A stretch of DNA of 64,000 bases, taken from JAJPIG01 sp035504735. GTDB lineage: Bacteria; Desulfobacterota; Binatia; Binatales; Binataceae. Position 1 is the first letter of the stretch, and the number at the start of each line of letters is the position of its first letter. The stretch spans positions 61,142 to 125,141 of the forward strand of contig DATJRJ010000256.1 of assembly GCA_035504735.1 (NCBI GenBank). The letters run 5' to 3'. Of this stretch, positions 43,826 to 52,847 are shown in pieces. The notes beneath the pieces were generated by a model. It was not told where the DNA came from. It made no database searches and saw nothing but the letters and a program-made list of their open reading frames with translations. A program made the position numbers and the translations under genes.

Positions 43826-44701
43826 CTACGTCCGGACGCGCCCGGCGATCGAGGCCGCGACCTTAATCGCGGCCGCCGTCGGCCCGGGATCGTGAACCCT
43901 CAGGATCGAGGCCCCCAGCATCACTGCCACCACCTCCGCCGCCGCAATACGTACCGTCCGCTCGCGCTCGCTGGCATTACCGAGCCTCAGCCCTAGCGCC
44001 TTCCCTGAAAATCCTATCAGAACGGGATAGCCGAGCGCAGCGACCCTCGGCAATCCGCGCATTACAGCCAGATTATGCTCGGCGCGCTTAGCGAAGCCAA
44101 AACCCGGATCAACCATCAGCCGCGTGGCAGGGATTCCGGCGGCAAGCGCCACTCGCACGCGGCCGCGCAGATAGCGGCAAACCTCCACGACGACGTTGCC
44201 ATAGTCGGCCATCGACGACATGGTCTCCGGCGTACCCCGCATGTGCATCAGAACTACTGCCGCGCCAGCCTCCGCCGCCACCGAAGCCATCGCGGGATCG
44301 AACGTCAGCGCACTCACGTCGTTGATAATCGCCGCCCCCGCATCCAGCGCCGCGCGCGCCACCGCCGCTTTGCGGGTATCCACCGAAATCGGGACGCGTA
44401 CGCGCCGCGTGAGCTGCGTGATTACCGGTACGACGCGACGCAATTCCTCGTCAATCGGCACTGCGCGCGCGCCGGGACGAGTCGACTCTCCGCCCACGTC
44501 GATGATATCGGCACCGGATTCAGCCAGCTCGATTCCATGGTCAACGGCGCGCTTGGAATCGAGATAACGTCCGCCGTCCCGAAATGAATCGGGAGTGGCG
44601 TTTAGAATTGCCATCACGGCCGGAAACCCGATCATGCGCCCATCGGCGAGTGTGAGCTCGCGAGGCCAGCGGCTGCGCGACGATAGCGTGGCGCGAGTCA
44701 T
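43826..44701 (-). CDS. folP: Dihydropteroate synthase
   Basis: Joins p-aminobenzoate to the pterin diphosphate in folate synthesis. The 291-residue TIM barrel has AILNATPDSFRDGG, ADIIDVGGESTRPGA, SVDTRKAAVA, INDVSAL, LMHMRGTP and VDPGFGFAKRAEHN. It ends with RVHDPG, where most relatives have RVHDV. The SxxxRPG and other binding loops are intact. It lies between ftsH and cdaA, the common ftsH-folP-cdaA-ybbR-glmM order. Confidence 0.95.
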   Translation of the reverse strand: MTRATLSSRSRWPRELTLADGRMIGFPAVMAILNATPDSFRDGGRYLDSKRAVDHGIELAESGADIIDVGGESTRPGARAVPIDEELRRVVPVITQLTRRVRVPISVDTRKAAVARAALDAGAAIINDVSALTFDPAMASVAAEAGAAVVLMHMRGTPETMSSMADYGNVVVEVCRYLRGRVRVALAAGIPATRLMVDPGFGFAKRAEHNLAVMRGLPRVAALGYPVLIGFSGKALGLRLGNASERERTVRIAAAEVVAVMLGASILRVHDPGPTAAAIKVAASIAGRVRT

Positions 44702-44833
44702 TTAGGGATAAAGCTCGCTCGAGGTGAGGCGAGGCCGCTGGAGTGCGGCTTCATACCGGACCTAGCGTTGATTCTAAGTCGCCGCGGCTCGTCGCGAATC
44801 AGGCGAGCCCGGCACGGCGCTATTTTTGAGCCG

Positions 44834-46765
44834 TCAGGCGAGCGCCGGCTTCGGCGGCAAACCGGGGACCGGACTTTCGTCCGCAACCTGTTTCGGTTTG
44901 TCCTTCGACGGGCTGGCACCGGGTAGGTTCCCACCGGTTGAAACCGGGTCCCGGCTGGGCGGCAATTCGCGACCTTCCTGAAAGGCTTTGACCATCTCGG
45001 CCACTTCGCTGCCTTCCAGCACTTCTTTCTCGAGCAGGCGCTCAGCGATCGCGTGCAGCAGAGTCAGATGTTCCGATAACAGGCCGCGCGCGCTCTGATA
45101 CGCCTCGTCGACAATCCGGCGCACCTCGCGATCGATCTCGACGGCGGTATGCTCGGAGTAATCCTTATGATGTGCGATGTCGCGCCCAAGGAAGACCTGC
45201 TCATCACGCTTGCCAAAGGTCATCGGCCCCAGTTCCCTGCTCATGCCCCATTCACAAACCATCTTGCGCGAGAGCTCGGTCGCCTTCTCGATATCATCGC
45301 CCGCGCCGGTCGTCATATGGTTGAAGACCAGCTCTTCTGCGACCCGTCCGCCAAACATCATCGTCAGACGCGTCATCAGGTAGTCGCGGGAGTACGTGTA
45401 GCGATCATCGAGCGGCAGTTGTTGAGTGACCCCGAGCGCCATACCGCGCGGGATGATCGTGACCTTGTGAACGGGGTCGGCGCCCGGCAGCAGCATCGCC
45501 ACCAGCGCATGGCCGCCCTCGTGATAGGCGGTGTTTCGCCGCTCACCCAGGGACATCACCATCGAGCGCCGTTCGGCGCCCATCATGACCTTGTCCTTGG
45601 CGAGCTCGAAATCGATCATTTCGACCTTTTCCTTGTTGCGCCGCGCCGCCAACAAGGCCGCCTCATTGACCAGGTTCTCGAGATCGGCACCCGCGAAACC
45701 CGGCGTCGACCGAGCCAGTTTGTCGATCGAAACATTGTCCGATAAGGGCACCCGGCGGGTATGAACGCGAAGGATCCCTTCACGGCCTCGAACGTCGGGC
45801 CGCGGCACCACCACCCGGCGATCGAAGCGACCGGGCCGCAGCAACGCCGGATCAAGCACGTCGGGACGATTGGTTGCGGCGACCAGGATTACGCCCTCGT
45901 TGGCCTCGAAGCCGTCCATCTCGACCAATAACTGGTTCAGGGTTTGTTCGCGCTCGTCGTGACCGCCGCCTAATCCAGCTCCGCGATGGCGTCCGACCGC
46001 GTCGATCTCGTCGATGAAGATGATACAAGGCGCATGCTTCTTACCCTGCACAAACAGGTCGCGCACCCGCGAGGCACCCACTCCGACGAACATCTCTACG
46101 AAATCCGAACCTGAAATCGAGAAGAATGGAACCCCGGCCTCGCCGGCGATCGCTCGCGCCAGCAGGGTCTTGCCGGTGCCCGGCGCTCCGACCAGCAGCA
46201 CGCCCTTGGGAATCCGGCCGCCGAGGCGGGTGAAGCGTTTCGGATCTTTCAGGAACTGGATTATCTCTTCGAGCTCGTCTTTGGCCTCATCTATGCCGGC
46301 CACATCAGCAAAAGTAACTTTATGCGTGTTTTCGGTCAGCAGCTTGGCGCGGCTTTTCCCGAATGACATCGCCTTACCGCCGCCGATCTGCATCTGACGC
46401 ATGAAAAAGATCCAGACCGCCACCAGCAGAAGGATTGGAAAGCCCTGCACCAGCGCGAGCATCCACCACGAATCGCTCTCAGGCGGTTTGGCGGCAATCT
46501 TGATGTTCCGGTCGCGCAGAGTCTTCACGAGGTCAGGATCATTGGGCGCATAGGTCTTGAAATGCTCGCCCGCGGTCGTGACGCCGTGGATGAGGTTACC
46601 TTGGATGGTGACCTCTGCGACCTGATTCTTGTCGGCCTGGTTAAGGAAATCCGAGAAAATTATCTCTGGTTCGCGGGTCTGTGGCCTGCTGAAGATATTG
46701 AAGAGCAGGAGGAACATCAGCCCCAGCACCAGCCAGAGAGCGATGCTGCGGGAGAACTGGTTCAT
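44834..46765 (-). CDS. ftsH: ATP-dependent zinc metalloprotease FtsH
   Basis: Membrane-bound AAA+ protease that degrades membrane and regulatory proteins. The 643-residue protein has two membrane helices (near residues 7-25 and 103-122) around a periplasmic domain, Walker A GAPGTGKT, Walker B IIFIDEID, the second region of homology (ATNRPDVLDPALLRPGRFD), and the zinc site HEGGH with a downstream Asp-rich helix. The start MNQFSRSIALWL is the family norm; an upstream TTG adds ten residues. The proline-rich C-terminal tail is poorly conserved, as usual. Confidence 0.96.
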   Translation of the reverse strand: MNQFSRSIALWLVLGLMFLLLFNIFSRPQTREPEIIFSDFLNQADKNQVAEVTIQGNLIHGVTTAGEHFKTYAPNDPDLVKTLRDRNIKIAAKPPESDSWWMLALVQGFPILLLVAVWIFFMRQMQIGGGKAMSFGKSRAKLLTENTHKVTFADVAGIDEAKDELEEIIQFLKDPKRFTRLGGRIPKGVLLVGAPGTGKTLLARAIAGEAGVPFFSISGSDFVEMFVGVGASRVRDLFVQGKKHAPCIIFIDEIDAVGRHRGAGLGGGHDEREQTLNQLLVEMDGFEANEGVILVAATNRPDVLDPALLRPGRFDRRVVVPRPDVRGREGILRVHTRRVPLSDNVSIDKLARSTPGFAGADLENLVNEAALLAARRNKEKVEMIDFELAKDKVMMGAERRSMVMSLGERRNTAYHEGGHALVAMLLPGADPVHKVTIIPRGMALGVTQQLPLDDRYTYSRDYLMTRLTMMFGGRVAEELVFNHMTTGAGDDIEKATELSRKMVCEWGMSRELGPMTFGKRDEQVFLGRDIAHHKDYSEHTAVEIDREVRRIVDEAYQSARGLLSEHLTLLHAIAERLLEKEVLEGSEVAEMVKAFQEGRELPPSRDPVSTGGNLPGASPSKDKPKQVADESPVPGLPPKPALA

Positions 46766-46816
46766 CTGATTCGGAAGGCTAGCATGCGGTTTCAATTCCG
46801 CGCAATCAGGTACGTT

Positions 46817-48235
46817 TCAATGCGTAAAGAAAAGAGCCTTAAGACGTAGCACTTTTTGCGTATAAGAATGCAACAGCGCAAGCCGTGAACGAACCAGACC
46901 CGGAATCCATGCGACCTGCCCGTCAATCTCGATCAGGGGATAGCGCCCACGCAGCCGTAATGGGACCTTGCCGTCGATGAAGACCTCCTTGACCTTGCGG
47001 CTGCCCGTCATGCCGAGTGGCGCGATACGGTCGCCCGGCAACGCGCTGCGGGCCACCATCGGTGCTGCCACCTGGTCGGCGTCGAACAACGCCTGGTAGA
47101 GGTCATCGGGCATCGGGGCGGCGTCGGCAGCCAGGACCGCTGCCTCGAATGTAAATCCCGATGGTGCGATTTCGGTGCGGCCGTTGAGCGCCAGCGGCAC
47201 GGCGTATCGTTCGGCGAGGTTTTCCTCAATGTGCCGGATTACGAGCGTCTCGTATTCGCGAATCGCGCACCATTTGCCCGGCAGATCGATGCTGCCATTG
47301 GACGGTCCTTCAAGGCACAGCCGCATCAGAGCCTGTAGATGCGATCGATCAACCCGGCGCAGCGTGCCGATACGATCGGCGATGAATTTGCGCAGCATCG
47401 CGGCCATCAAGGCCGGATGAAGGCCCGGAAAGCCCGATAGGTTCAGCCGCTGGTCGCCGGTTAAACGACCGTTCAGTTCACGTTCGGCGCTGGCGCTCAG
47501 GAAGTCATCAACCGCCCGCACTTCGGCGCCGAGTTCGACCAGGCGGCGCGAAAAACCGGGCGCATAGCCGTGCTCGATCGCCGGCAGCAGATCGATACGC
47601 ACGCGATTGCGCAGATGGCGCGGTGAGCGATTTGAGCTATCGGAGACGAATTGTGCGCCGAGCGCCTCAAGATAGGCGGCGAGATCGCAACGCCGCAGCC
47701 TGAGCAGCGGTCGGATGAGCCGCCCCGGACCGCACTCGGCCATCGCGGACAAACCGGCGATGCCGGCACCACGCAGCATCCGGAGCATGATGGTTTCGGC
47801 TTGATCGTCCGCCTGATGGCCGAGTGCGATATAGCGGGCCGCGAGCCGGTCCGCGGCGCGATCGAGGAAATCGTGGCGCGCGTCGCGCGCCCGTTCCTCA
47901 AGATTGGACGAATCGCGGCCGAGCGCAGCCTGCTCGACGATCAGCTCGATCCCGAGCTCATCGCAGAGCCGGCGCACGAAACTTTCATCGCGATCCGATT
48001 CGGCGCCGCGCAAATGATGGTTCAGATGGGCCGCGGCGATCCGGTGCCCTCCGCGACGCATGGCATAGAGCAGCGCCACCGAATCGGGTCCGCCTGAGAG
48101 CGCCACCAGAATCATCTCGTCCGGCGCCAATTCCAGGCGTGCCAAGGCAGCGGTCAGGGCGGCCTCGACTCGTTCGATCGCCTTATTTGATGGGGCGTTA
48201 ATTCCAGGCCCTCGCCTATCCGGCCAGCCTCTCAA
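46817..48235 (-). CDS. tilS: tRNA(Ile)-lysidine synthase
   Basis: Modifies C34 of tRNA-Ile(CAU) so that it reads AUA. The 472-residue protein has the PP-loop VALSGGPDSVALLY, LNHHLRG, ARYIALGHQADDQAETIMLRMLRG cut to GHQADDQAETIML, and the C-terminal TilS substrate-binding domains. No ATG is available at the N-terminus. The only upstream candidate is a TTG that overlaps the end of the merR-like gene by 20 bases, so the exact start is uncertain. ftsH follows downstream, the usual tilS-ftsH order. Confidence 0.92.
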   Translation of the reverse strand: MRGWPDRRGPGINAPSNKAIERVEAALTAALARLELAPDEMILVALSGGPDSVALLYAMRRGGHRIAAAHLNHHLRGAESDRDESFVRRLCDELGIELIVEQAALGRDSSNLEERARDARHDFLDRAADRLAARYIALGHQADDQAETIMLRMLRGAGIAGLSAMAECGPGRLIRPLLRLRRCDLAAYLEALGAQFVSDSSNRSPRHLRNRVRIDLLPAIEHGYAPGFSRRLVELGAEVRAVDDFLSASAERELNGRLTGDQRLNLSGFPGLHPALMAAMLRKFIADRIGTLRRVDRSHLQALMRLCLEGPSNGSIDLPGKWCAIREYETLVIRHIEENLAERYAVPLALNGRTEIAPSGFTFEAAVLAADAAPMPDDLYQALFDADQVAAPMVARSALPGDRIAPLGMTGSRKVKEVFIDGKVPLRLRGRYPLIEIDGQVAWIPGLVRSRLALLHSYTQKVLRLKALFFTH

Positions 48236-48512
48236 GCAGGTTCAGGATCACCTCGATTCCCGGCAAATTTATTTCGAGTTCCTCGGCCAGCGTCCGAATC
48301 AGCCTTACCCGCTCGAGCGCCTTGCGCGTGTAGAGCGGTTCGCGATTTCCCTCCAACTCGATTATCCGCACCGGCGCTATTAGTTCCTCCTCTTCCCAAA
48401 CCCGGAGCTGCCTGTCCGTGATATCAGCCAATCGGCAGAGCGCGGCGCGGCTCAAGAAGGTCGGCACCCTGGCCGGGCGGCGGGCAACCCTCGAAATCCT
48501 GCGCCGCACCAT
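48216..48512 (-). CDS. MerR-family regulator / chaperone-modulator-like protein
   Basis: A 98-residue protein with a MerR-type winged helix-turn-helix (LCRLADITDRQLRVWEEEEL) and a C-terminal helical part (VRLIRTLAEELEINLPGIEVILNLL). The latter ends in the INLPGIEVIL pattern seen in HspR and CbpM-like proteins next to DnaJ/CbpA genes. It may repress the chaperone operon or modulate the J-protein. The start was set by GGGGGAG four bases before the ATG; an ATG five codons upstream is possible. It directly follows the DnaJ-like gene. Confidence 0.82.
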   Translation of the reverse strand: MVRRRISRVARRPARVPTFLSRAALCRLADITDRQLRVWEEEELIAPVRIIELEGNREPLYTRKALERVRLIRTLAEELEINLPGIEVILNLLERLAG

Positions 48513-48516
48513 CGAT

Positions 48517-48523
48517 CTCCCCC
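48517..48523 (-). promoter_or_regulatory. Shine-Dalgarno site deciding the merR-like start
   Basis: GGGGGAG on the minus strand lies four bases before the ATG at 48512. The alternative ATG at 48527 has only the end of the dnaJ-like gene upstream. Confidence 0.5.
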
Positions 48524-48528
48524 TCATC

Positions 48529-49629
48529 TCATGACTCCCGTGTCAGGTCGGCGCGCGGGTCAGGTACCCCCCGGGCTTTGCGGCTCTCGGCCAGTTGCTG
48601 CATCAGATGCCGTTCCTGGTCGGTCATATCGGTTGGGGCGAGGACCTTGATTTCATAGAGCAGATCGCCCGCGATGCGCTTGCCGCGCGCCGGAATCCCA
48701 CGCCCGCGCAGCCGCATCACACGCCCGGCCTGGCTACCCGCCGGAATCTTAAGCGAGACCCGGCCATCGACCGTCGGCGCAGTAACCTCGGCACCGAGCG
48801 CCGCTTCGTAATCCCACGTCGGTAGCTCGCAGCGGAGATCGCGTCCGGAAACCGTGAAGATCGAGTCGTGCGCGAGTTTGACGGTCAGAAACAGATCGCC
48901 GTTGAATTCCGGCCGTGGCCCCCTTCCGCCTTGTCCTTTGAGCCGAATCCGGTCGCCGTCGACCATCCCGGCCGGAATCGTCACTTCGAGCGTCCGGCGC
49001 GCCGCGACAGTGCCCCGTCCGCCGCATCGCGGGCAGGGTTCGGCGGAGCGGATCACGCGCATCTTTTCGCGCGTTTCCTCGCGCGTGATCATGCCGGTGC
49101 CCCCGCATTGCGGGCAGTCGTCCTCGGCCACCAGATCGAGACGCCGCTTGCTACCCTGCATCGCTTCGCGCAGCGAAATCGTGACCTCGGTCTCCAGGTC
49201 CGGCGCGCGCACCGGCGCGCCGCCGCCCGCGCCGAAATCGGCGAATTCGGAGGCTGTTCGCGAGCCGCCGCGGCGTCCGCGCCCGCCGCCCATCGAGAAG
49301 CCGCCGCCACCGAAGAAGCGATCGAAAAAATCGCTGAACCCGCCGCCCGCATTGCCGCTGTGCGGTCCGGAATACTGCCGGAAGATGTCCTCCTGGGGAG
49401 TGCCGCGTTCCCAATCAGCGCCGAGTTGGTCGTACTTCTTGCGTTTCTCGGCGTCGCCCAGCACCTGGTAGGCCTCGTTGATCTCTTTGAAACGCGCCTC
49501 GGCATCCTTGTTGTTGGGATTAACGTCGGGATGATGCTTGCGGGCGAGTTTGCGATAAGCGCTCTTGATCTCGGCGGCGGTAGCGCCGCGCGCCACGCCC
49601 AGGTCTTTGTAGTAGTCGCGAAATTCCAT
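48529..49629 (-). CDS. DnaJ-family co-chaperone with half zinc finger
   Basis: The 366-residue protein has an N-terminal J domain with the HPD motif (RKHHPDVNPN), a long Gly/Phe-rich linker (residues 95-130) and DnaJ C-terminal substrate-binding domains. The cysteine-rich region has only two CxxCGGxG repeats (CPQCGGTG, CPRCGGRG) instead of four, so at most one zinc site can form. It is thus between DnaJ and zinc-less CbpA in structure. The merR-like gene follows at once, as cbpM follows cbpA. No dnaK or grpE is in the window. Confidence 0.9.
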   Translation of the reverse strand: MEFRDYYKDLGVARGATAAEIKSAYRKLARKHHPDVNPNNKDAEARFKEINEAYQVLGDAEKRKKYDQLGADWERGTPQEDIFRQYSGPHSGNAGGGFSDFFDRFFGGGGFSMGGGRGRRGGSRTASEFADFGAGGGAPVRAPDLETEVTISLREAMQGSKRRLDLVAEDDCPQCGGTGMITREETREKMRVIRSAEPCPRCGGRGTVAARRTLEVTIPAGMVDGDRIRLKGQGGRGPRPEFNGDLFLTVKLAHDSIFTVSGRDLRCELPTWDYEAALGAEVTAPTVDGRVSLKIPAGSQAGRVMRLRGRGIPARGKRIAGDLLYEIKVLAPTDMTDQERHLMQQLAESRKARGVPDPRADLTRES

Positions 49630-49673
49630 CCTATGCTCTCAAGATGACCATCGATTTGGACGGCGCAAGCAGC

Positions 49674-49847
49674 TCACGATACCGAACGTTTAACCGCCAG
49701 TTTTTCGCCGAGTGCCTCGAGCCGGCTAGCGAGCGCCGCCACTTCCCGTTCCAGCCGGCGTAGGCGGCGCCAGATAAACATCACATACAGAAAGATCATG
49801 GCGAAAATAATCGTATAGGCCGCGAACAGGTAGCCTAAATTCTCCAT
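49674..49847 (-). CDS. ccmD: Heme exporter accessory protein CcmD
   Basis: A 57-residue protein with one membrane helix (GYLFAAYTIIFAMIFLYVMF) followed by a basic RRLRRLEREV segment and a charged helix, the CcmD pattern. CcmD helps release holo-CcmE from the CcmABC complex. It starts two bases after the ccmC stop. Its small size makes sequence evidence modest, but position and topology agree. Confidence 0.85.
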   Translation of the reverse strand: MENLGYLFAAYTIIFAMIFLYVMFIWRRLRRLEREVAALASRLEALGEKLAVKRSVS

Positions 49848-49849
49848 CC

Positions 49850-50554
49850 TCAATCCCCGATTGCCGCCTCGGTCAGCGCCAGCGCGATCGTGAGACGGTC
49901 GAGCCGCGCGCGGGTTTGCAGCGTCGCCAGGCGCAGAATCAGCAGCCACGCGAACATTGCCGTAAATGCGGCCATCGCGACCATCAGCGTCGCGACCATC
50001 CGCGGGTCTTCCAGTCCATGGCCCCCCTGGCGCGTGAGCAGCACCGCCGGATGGATCGTGCGCCACAGCCGCACCGAGACGACTACCACCGGCACATCGA
50101 GCGCCGCGATAATCCCGACCACGGCGGCGAGCCGCGCGCCGTTCGGGCTCTGGTCGGCCGCCGATCGCAGCATCAGGTACCCGCCATACAACAGCCAGAG
50201 CAGCAGCGTGGTCGTGAGGCGCGAATCCCAGGTCCACCACACACCCCAAATCGGCTTGGCCCAGATCGAGCCGGTGATCAGCACCAGTGTGCAGAACACC
50301 ATCCCGGTCTCGGCCGCAGCCCGGCCAAGGTTGTCCCATACCCGCTGCCCGAGCCACAAGTAGAGCGCGCCCGAAATCGCCACCAGGCCGAAGCCGGCAA
50401 ACGCGACCCAGGCGCAGGGGACGTGGAAATAGAAAATCCGCTGCACGATTCCCTGCGTCGCCTCATTCGGAACGTAGAGAAAAACCATATAGAGCGCCGC
50501 GACCATCAGGGCAGCCGTGATGATCCCAAGCGTCGGTATCAATCTGCGATTCAT
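49850..50554 (-). CDS. ccmC: Heme export/handling protein CcmC
   Basis: CcmC loads heme onto CcmE in the periplasm. The 234-residue protein has six membrane helices, a conserved His in RIFYFHVPCAW, and the tryptophan-rich heme-handling motif WGVWWTWDSRLT, followed by a second conserved His near RLWRTIHP. The start MNRRLIPT has AGGAG ten bases upstream. It is separated from ccmB by the oppositely oriented DUF1329 gene, so it needs its own promoter. Confidence 0.94.
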   Translation of the reverse strand: MNRRLIPTLGIITAALMVAALYMVFLYVPNEATQGIVQRIFYFHVPCAWVAFAGFGLVAISGALYLWLGQRVWDNLGRAAAETGMVFCTLVLITGSIWAKPIWGVWWTWDSRLTTTLLLWLLYGGYLMLRSAADQSPNGARLAAVVGIIAALDVPVVVVSVRLWRTIHPAVLLTRQGGHGLEDPRMVATLMVAMAAFTAMFAWLLILRLATLQTRARLDRLTIALALTEAAIGD

Positions 50555-50690
50555 CCGCAAGTGGCTCCTGCCGCAAGTCGTAGTTCTATCAGCATCGCGG
50601 CGAGGAGTTGACAGCCCAGCCACCCGTGATCACTAGCCTCGTCTACCAGGTAGTCTGGATTCGCGTACCATTGAGCGCCGGTCGTCGCGC

Positions 50691-50717
50691 TTGACAAACG
50701 AATTTGCTGTGTAGCAT
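50691..50717 (+). promoter_or_regulatory. Candidate promoter for the DUF1329 gene
   Basis: A perfect TTGACA -35 is followed after 15 bases by TAGCAT as a possible -10, about 85 bases before the ATG. The spacer is shorter than ideal. The rest of this 247-base divergent gap holds nothing else I recognise. Confidence 0.35.
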
Positions 50718-50801
50718 AGCTCGCTGAAGCCGGAAGATCTGGAGTGGGACTTCGGATCGCTTGGTGATCATAACCAAAATGAGACTTGGGGGTCTCAAGA
50801 G

Positions 50802-52118
50802 ATGAATAGAGTTGTCCGCAAACAATTGGCTTGCGCCGCGATGCTGCTGGTCATGGCGGCCTTCGCATGGTCAAGCGCCTGCTCTGCCGCTACCGAAGAG
50901 GAGAACCTGCCGGTCGGCACCGTCATCAACATGCAGAACTGGCAGAAGTACAAGGAATACATGCCGCCGGGGATGCAGGGGATGTTCGCCGGAAGTTACT
51001 TCTGGAAGTTCCCGCCCGATTTCCGGATCGTGATCGGACCAACCCACCACGTCCCCCCGCCGAAGAGCTTCGAGGAATACACCGAGAAATACGCCAACCA
51101 GGTCAAGATCGTGGACCTGCCCGATGGCTCGCATACCATGACGGGCTATGTCTCGGGCTGGCCATTTCCGAACCCGGCCGAGCCGCGGATGGGTCTCAAG
51201 ATCCTGATCGACAACTGGTTCGCCTACGTGCCCTACCTCATTTGCGGCAACACTTACTCCGGCTTCGAAGATCGCTTCGGCAACGTCTACCGGCAGATGG
51301 CGATGTTCGTTTACCGGCGCCTGAGCCACATCGGAGACCCCGGGCAGCCGCTGAATGATCCGCAAGCGCAGGGTATGGATTACAGCGAATACGTGATGGT
51401 CAATTTTCCCGAACAGGCCAAGTACACCACTGACCTCACGATCTATTACACCGATTACACCAAGCCCGAGAACACCTTCCTGTTCATCCCGGCCTTGCGC
51501 CGCTCGCTGCGGCTTTCGACCGCGGCCCGTTGCACACCGTTTATCGGCAGCGACCTGATCCTGGACGATCCCCGGGTCAACGGCTTCAACGGCGGTTTCT
51601 CCCGCTTTGATGCCACCGTGGTGAGGGAGCAGAAAATCCTCGGCGACATCGAAGAGAACGTCAACATCGTTGACAACTGGAGCAACTTTTATCAGCCGGT
51701 GTTCTTTGCCAAGCCTAGCGTCGGAACTTTCGAGGTGCGCGACACCTGGGAGATCGACGTGCGTCGGGTACCTTCCCAGCGCTCTGGCTATTGCTACGGC
51801 AAACGGCTGATGTGGATCGACAAAGAGACCAAGATGTCCTTCTGGCAGGACATTTATGACGAATCAATGAAATTCTGGAAGATGAATGTCTGGCCGGTAG
51901 TAGCCACCGACGTTCCGGGACAAGGCCCCGCAATCACGCCCAATGGCTGGGCCAATCAATGGGACGTCCAGAACGACCATCTCTCTTTCTGGGCCTTCAA
52001 GACTCCTGACGGACTGTCGACTGGAGGCAACGCCGCCTGCCGAAACCGCTACGGCGAAAACATGGACGACGTCGGCAAGTACTCGACCGTCTCCGGGTTG
52101 GCTCAGGTGATGCGCTAG
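50802..52118 (+). CDS. DUF1329 domain protein, exported
   Basis: The 438-residue protein has a signal peptide (hydrophobic stretch LACAAMLLVMAAFAWSS, likely cleaved near ACSA) and the DUF1329 pattern: PVGTVINMQNW near the start, a Trp/Tyr-rich beta domain, and LSTAARCTPFIGSD. DUF1329 proteins are thought to have a LolB-like fold and act at the outer membrane, sometimes with RND-type or steroid/lipid uptake systems. Function here is unknown. It is the only plus-strand gene in this region and splits the ccm locus. Confidence 0.85.
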   Translation: MNRVVRKQLACAAMLLVMAAFAWSSACSAATEEENLPVGTVINMQNWQKYKEYMPPGMQGMFAGSYFWKFPPDFRIVIGPTHHVPPPKSFEEYTEKYANQVKIVDLPDGSHTMTGYVSGWPFPNPAEPRMGLKILIDNWFAYVPYLICGNTYSGFEDRFGNVYRQMAMFVYRRLSHIGDPGQPLNDPQAQGMDYSEYVMVNFPEQAKYTTDLTIYYTDYTKPENTFLFIPALRRSLRLSTAARCTPFIGSDLILDDPRVNGFNGGFSRFDATVVREQKILGDIEENVNIVDNWSNFYQPVFFAKPSVGTFEVRDTWEIDVRRVPSQRSGYCYGKRLMWIDKETKMSFWQDIYDESMKFWKMNVWPVVATDVPGQGPAITPNGWANQWDVQNDHLSFWAFKTPDGLSTGGNAACRNRYGENMDDVGKYSTVSGLAQVMR

Positions 52119-52164
52119 CCCGCACGATTTGACCCGCTCTGTGGCCGCCGGCGAGATTGAAACC

Positions 52165-52839
52165 TCAGCCCTCGCCGGCGGCTACATGCTCGAATAGCAG
52201 ATAGCCCGCGATCGTATAAATCACGTCGAACGCGATCAGGATCTTGATCCAGACGGTAGCCGCTGCGAACGGTTCGCCGCCCAGCAGCACGGCCGACGCT
52301 TTGACGCCGGCGATCAGAGCGGGCACGAAAATCGGCACCGCAAGCATCGGCAAAATCAGGTCCCCGAGCCGCGTATGGCTCGAAATCGCTGCCAGCATCG
52401 TGGCGAGCGCGGCAAAACCGATCAGGCCCAGTATCAGCACCGGGATCATGCGCAGCAGGCCGAAATCGAAATTCAGATTGAAGAACAGGACCATCAACAC
52501 GACTGCTGCGATCTCGGCAACCGCCATGAAGATCAGCGCGGCGGCGAGCTTGGCCACATAGATCGTCGCGCGATCAACCGGACTCATCAACAGCCCGTTG
52601 ATACATCCGTTCTCACGCTCGGCGCCAAGCGCGCGCGTCGCCCCGAGCATCCCGGCGAACAACAGCGCAATCCAGAGCGCGCCGGCGGCGGCTTCGGCGC
52701 CACGCGCACCGGCCTGGCTGAGCGCGAAAACGATCACCACCAAAATCAGCATGGAGAGCGCGACCATCGCAATCGTGCTCTCGCCCGAGCGCAATTCGAG
52801 CATCAGGTCTTTTCGTAAGATAGCGCCGAAGCCGGACAT
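52165..52839 (-). CDS. ccmB: Heme ABC exporter membrane subunit CcmB
   Basis: CcmB is the membrane partner of the ATPase CcmA, which drives release of heme-loaded CcmE. The 224-residue protein has six membrane helices, an N-terminal ILRKDLMLELRS segment and the conserved loop ALGAERENGCINGLLMSPVDR cut to ERENGCINGLLMSP. It lies eight bases after ccmA. It ends convergent with the DUF1329 gene, 46 bases away. Confidence 0.93.
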   Translation of the reverse strand: MSGFGAILRKDLMLELRSGESTIAMVALSMLILVVIVFALSQAGARGAEAAAGALWIALLFAGMLGATRALGAERENGCINGLLMSPVDRATIYVAKLAAALIFMAVAEIAAVVLMVLFFNLNFDFGLLRMIPVLILGLIGFAALATMLAAISSHTRLGDLILPMLAVPIFVPALIAGVKASAVLLGGEPFAAATVWIKILIAFDVIYTIAGYLLFEHVAAGEG

Positions 52840-52847
52840 GGCGGGGA

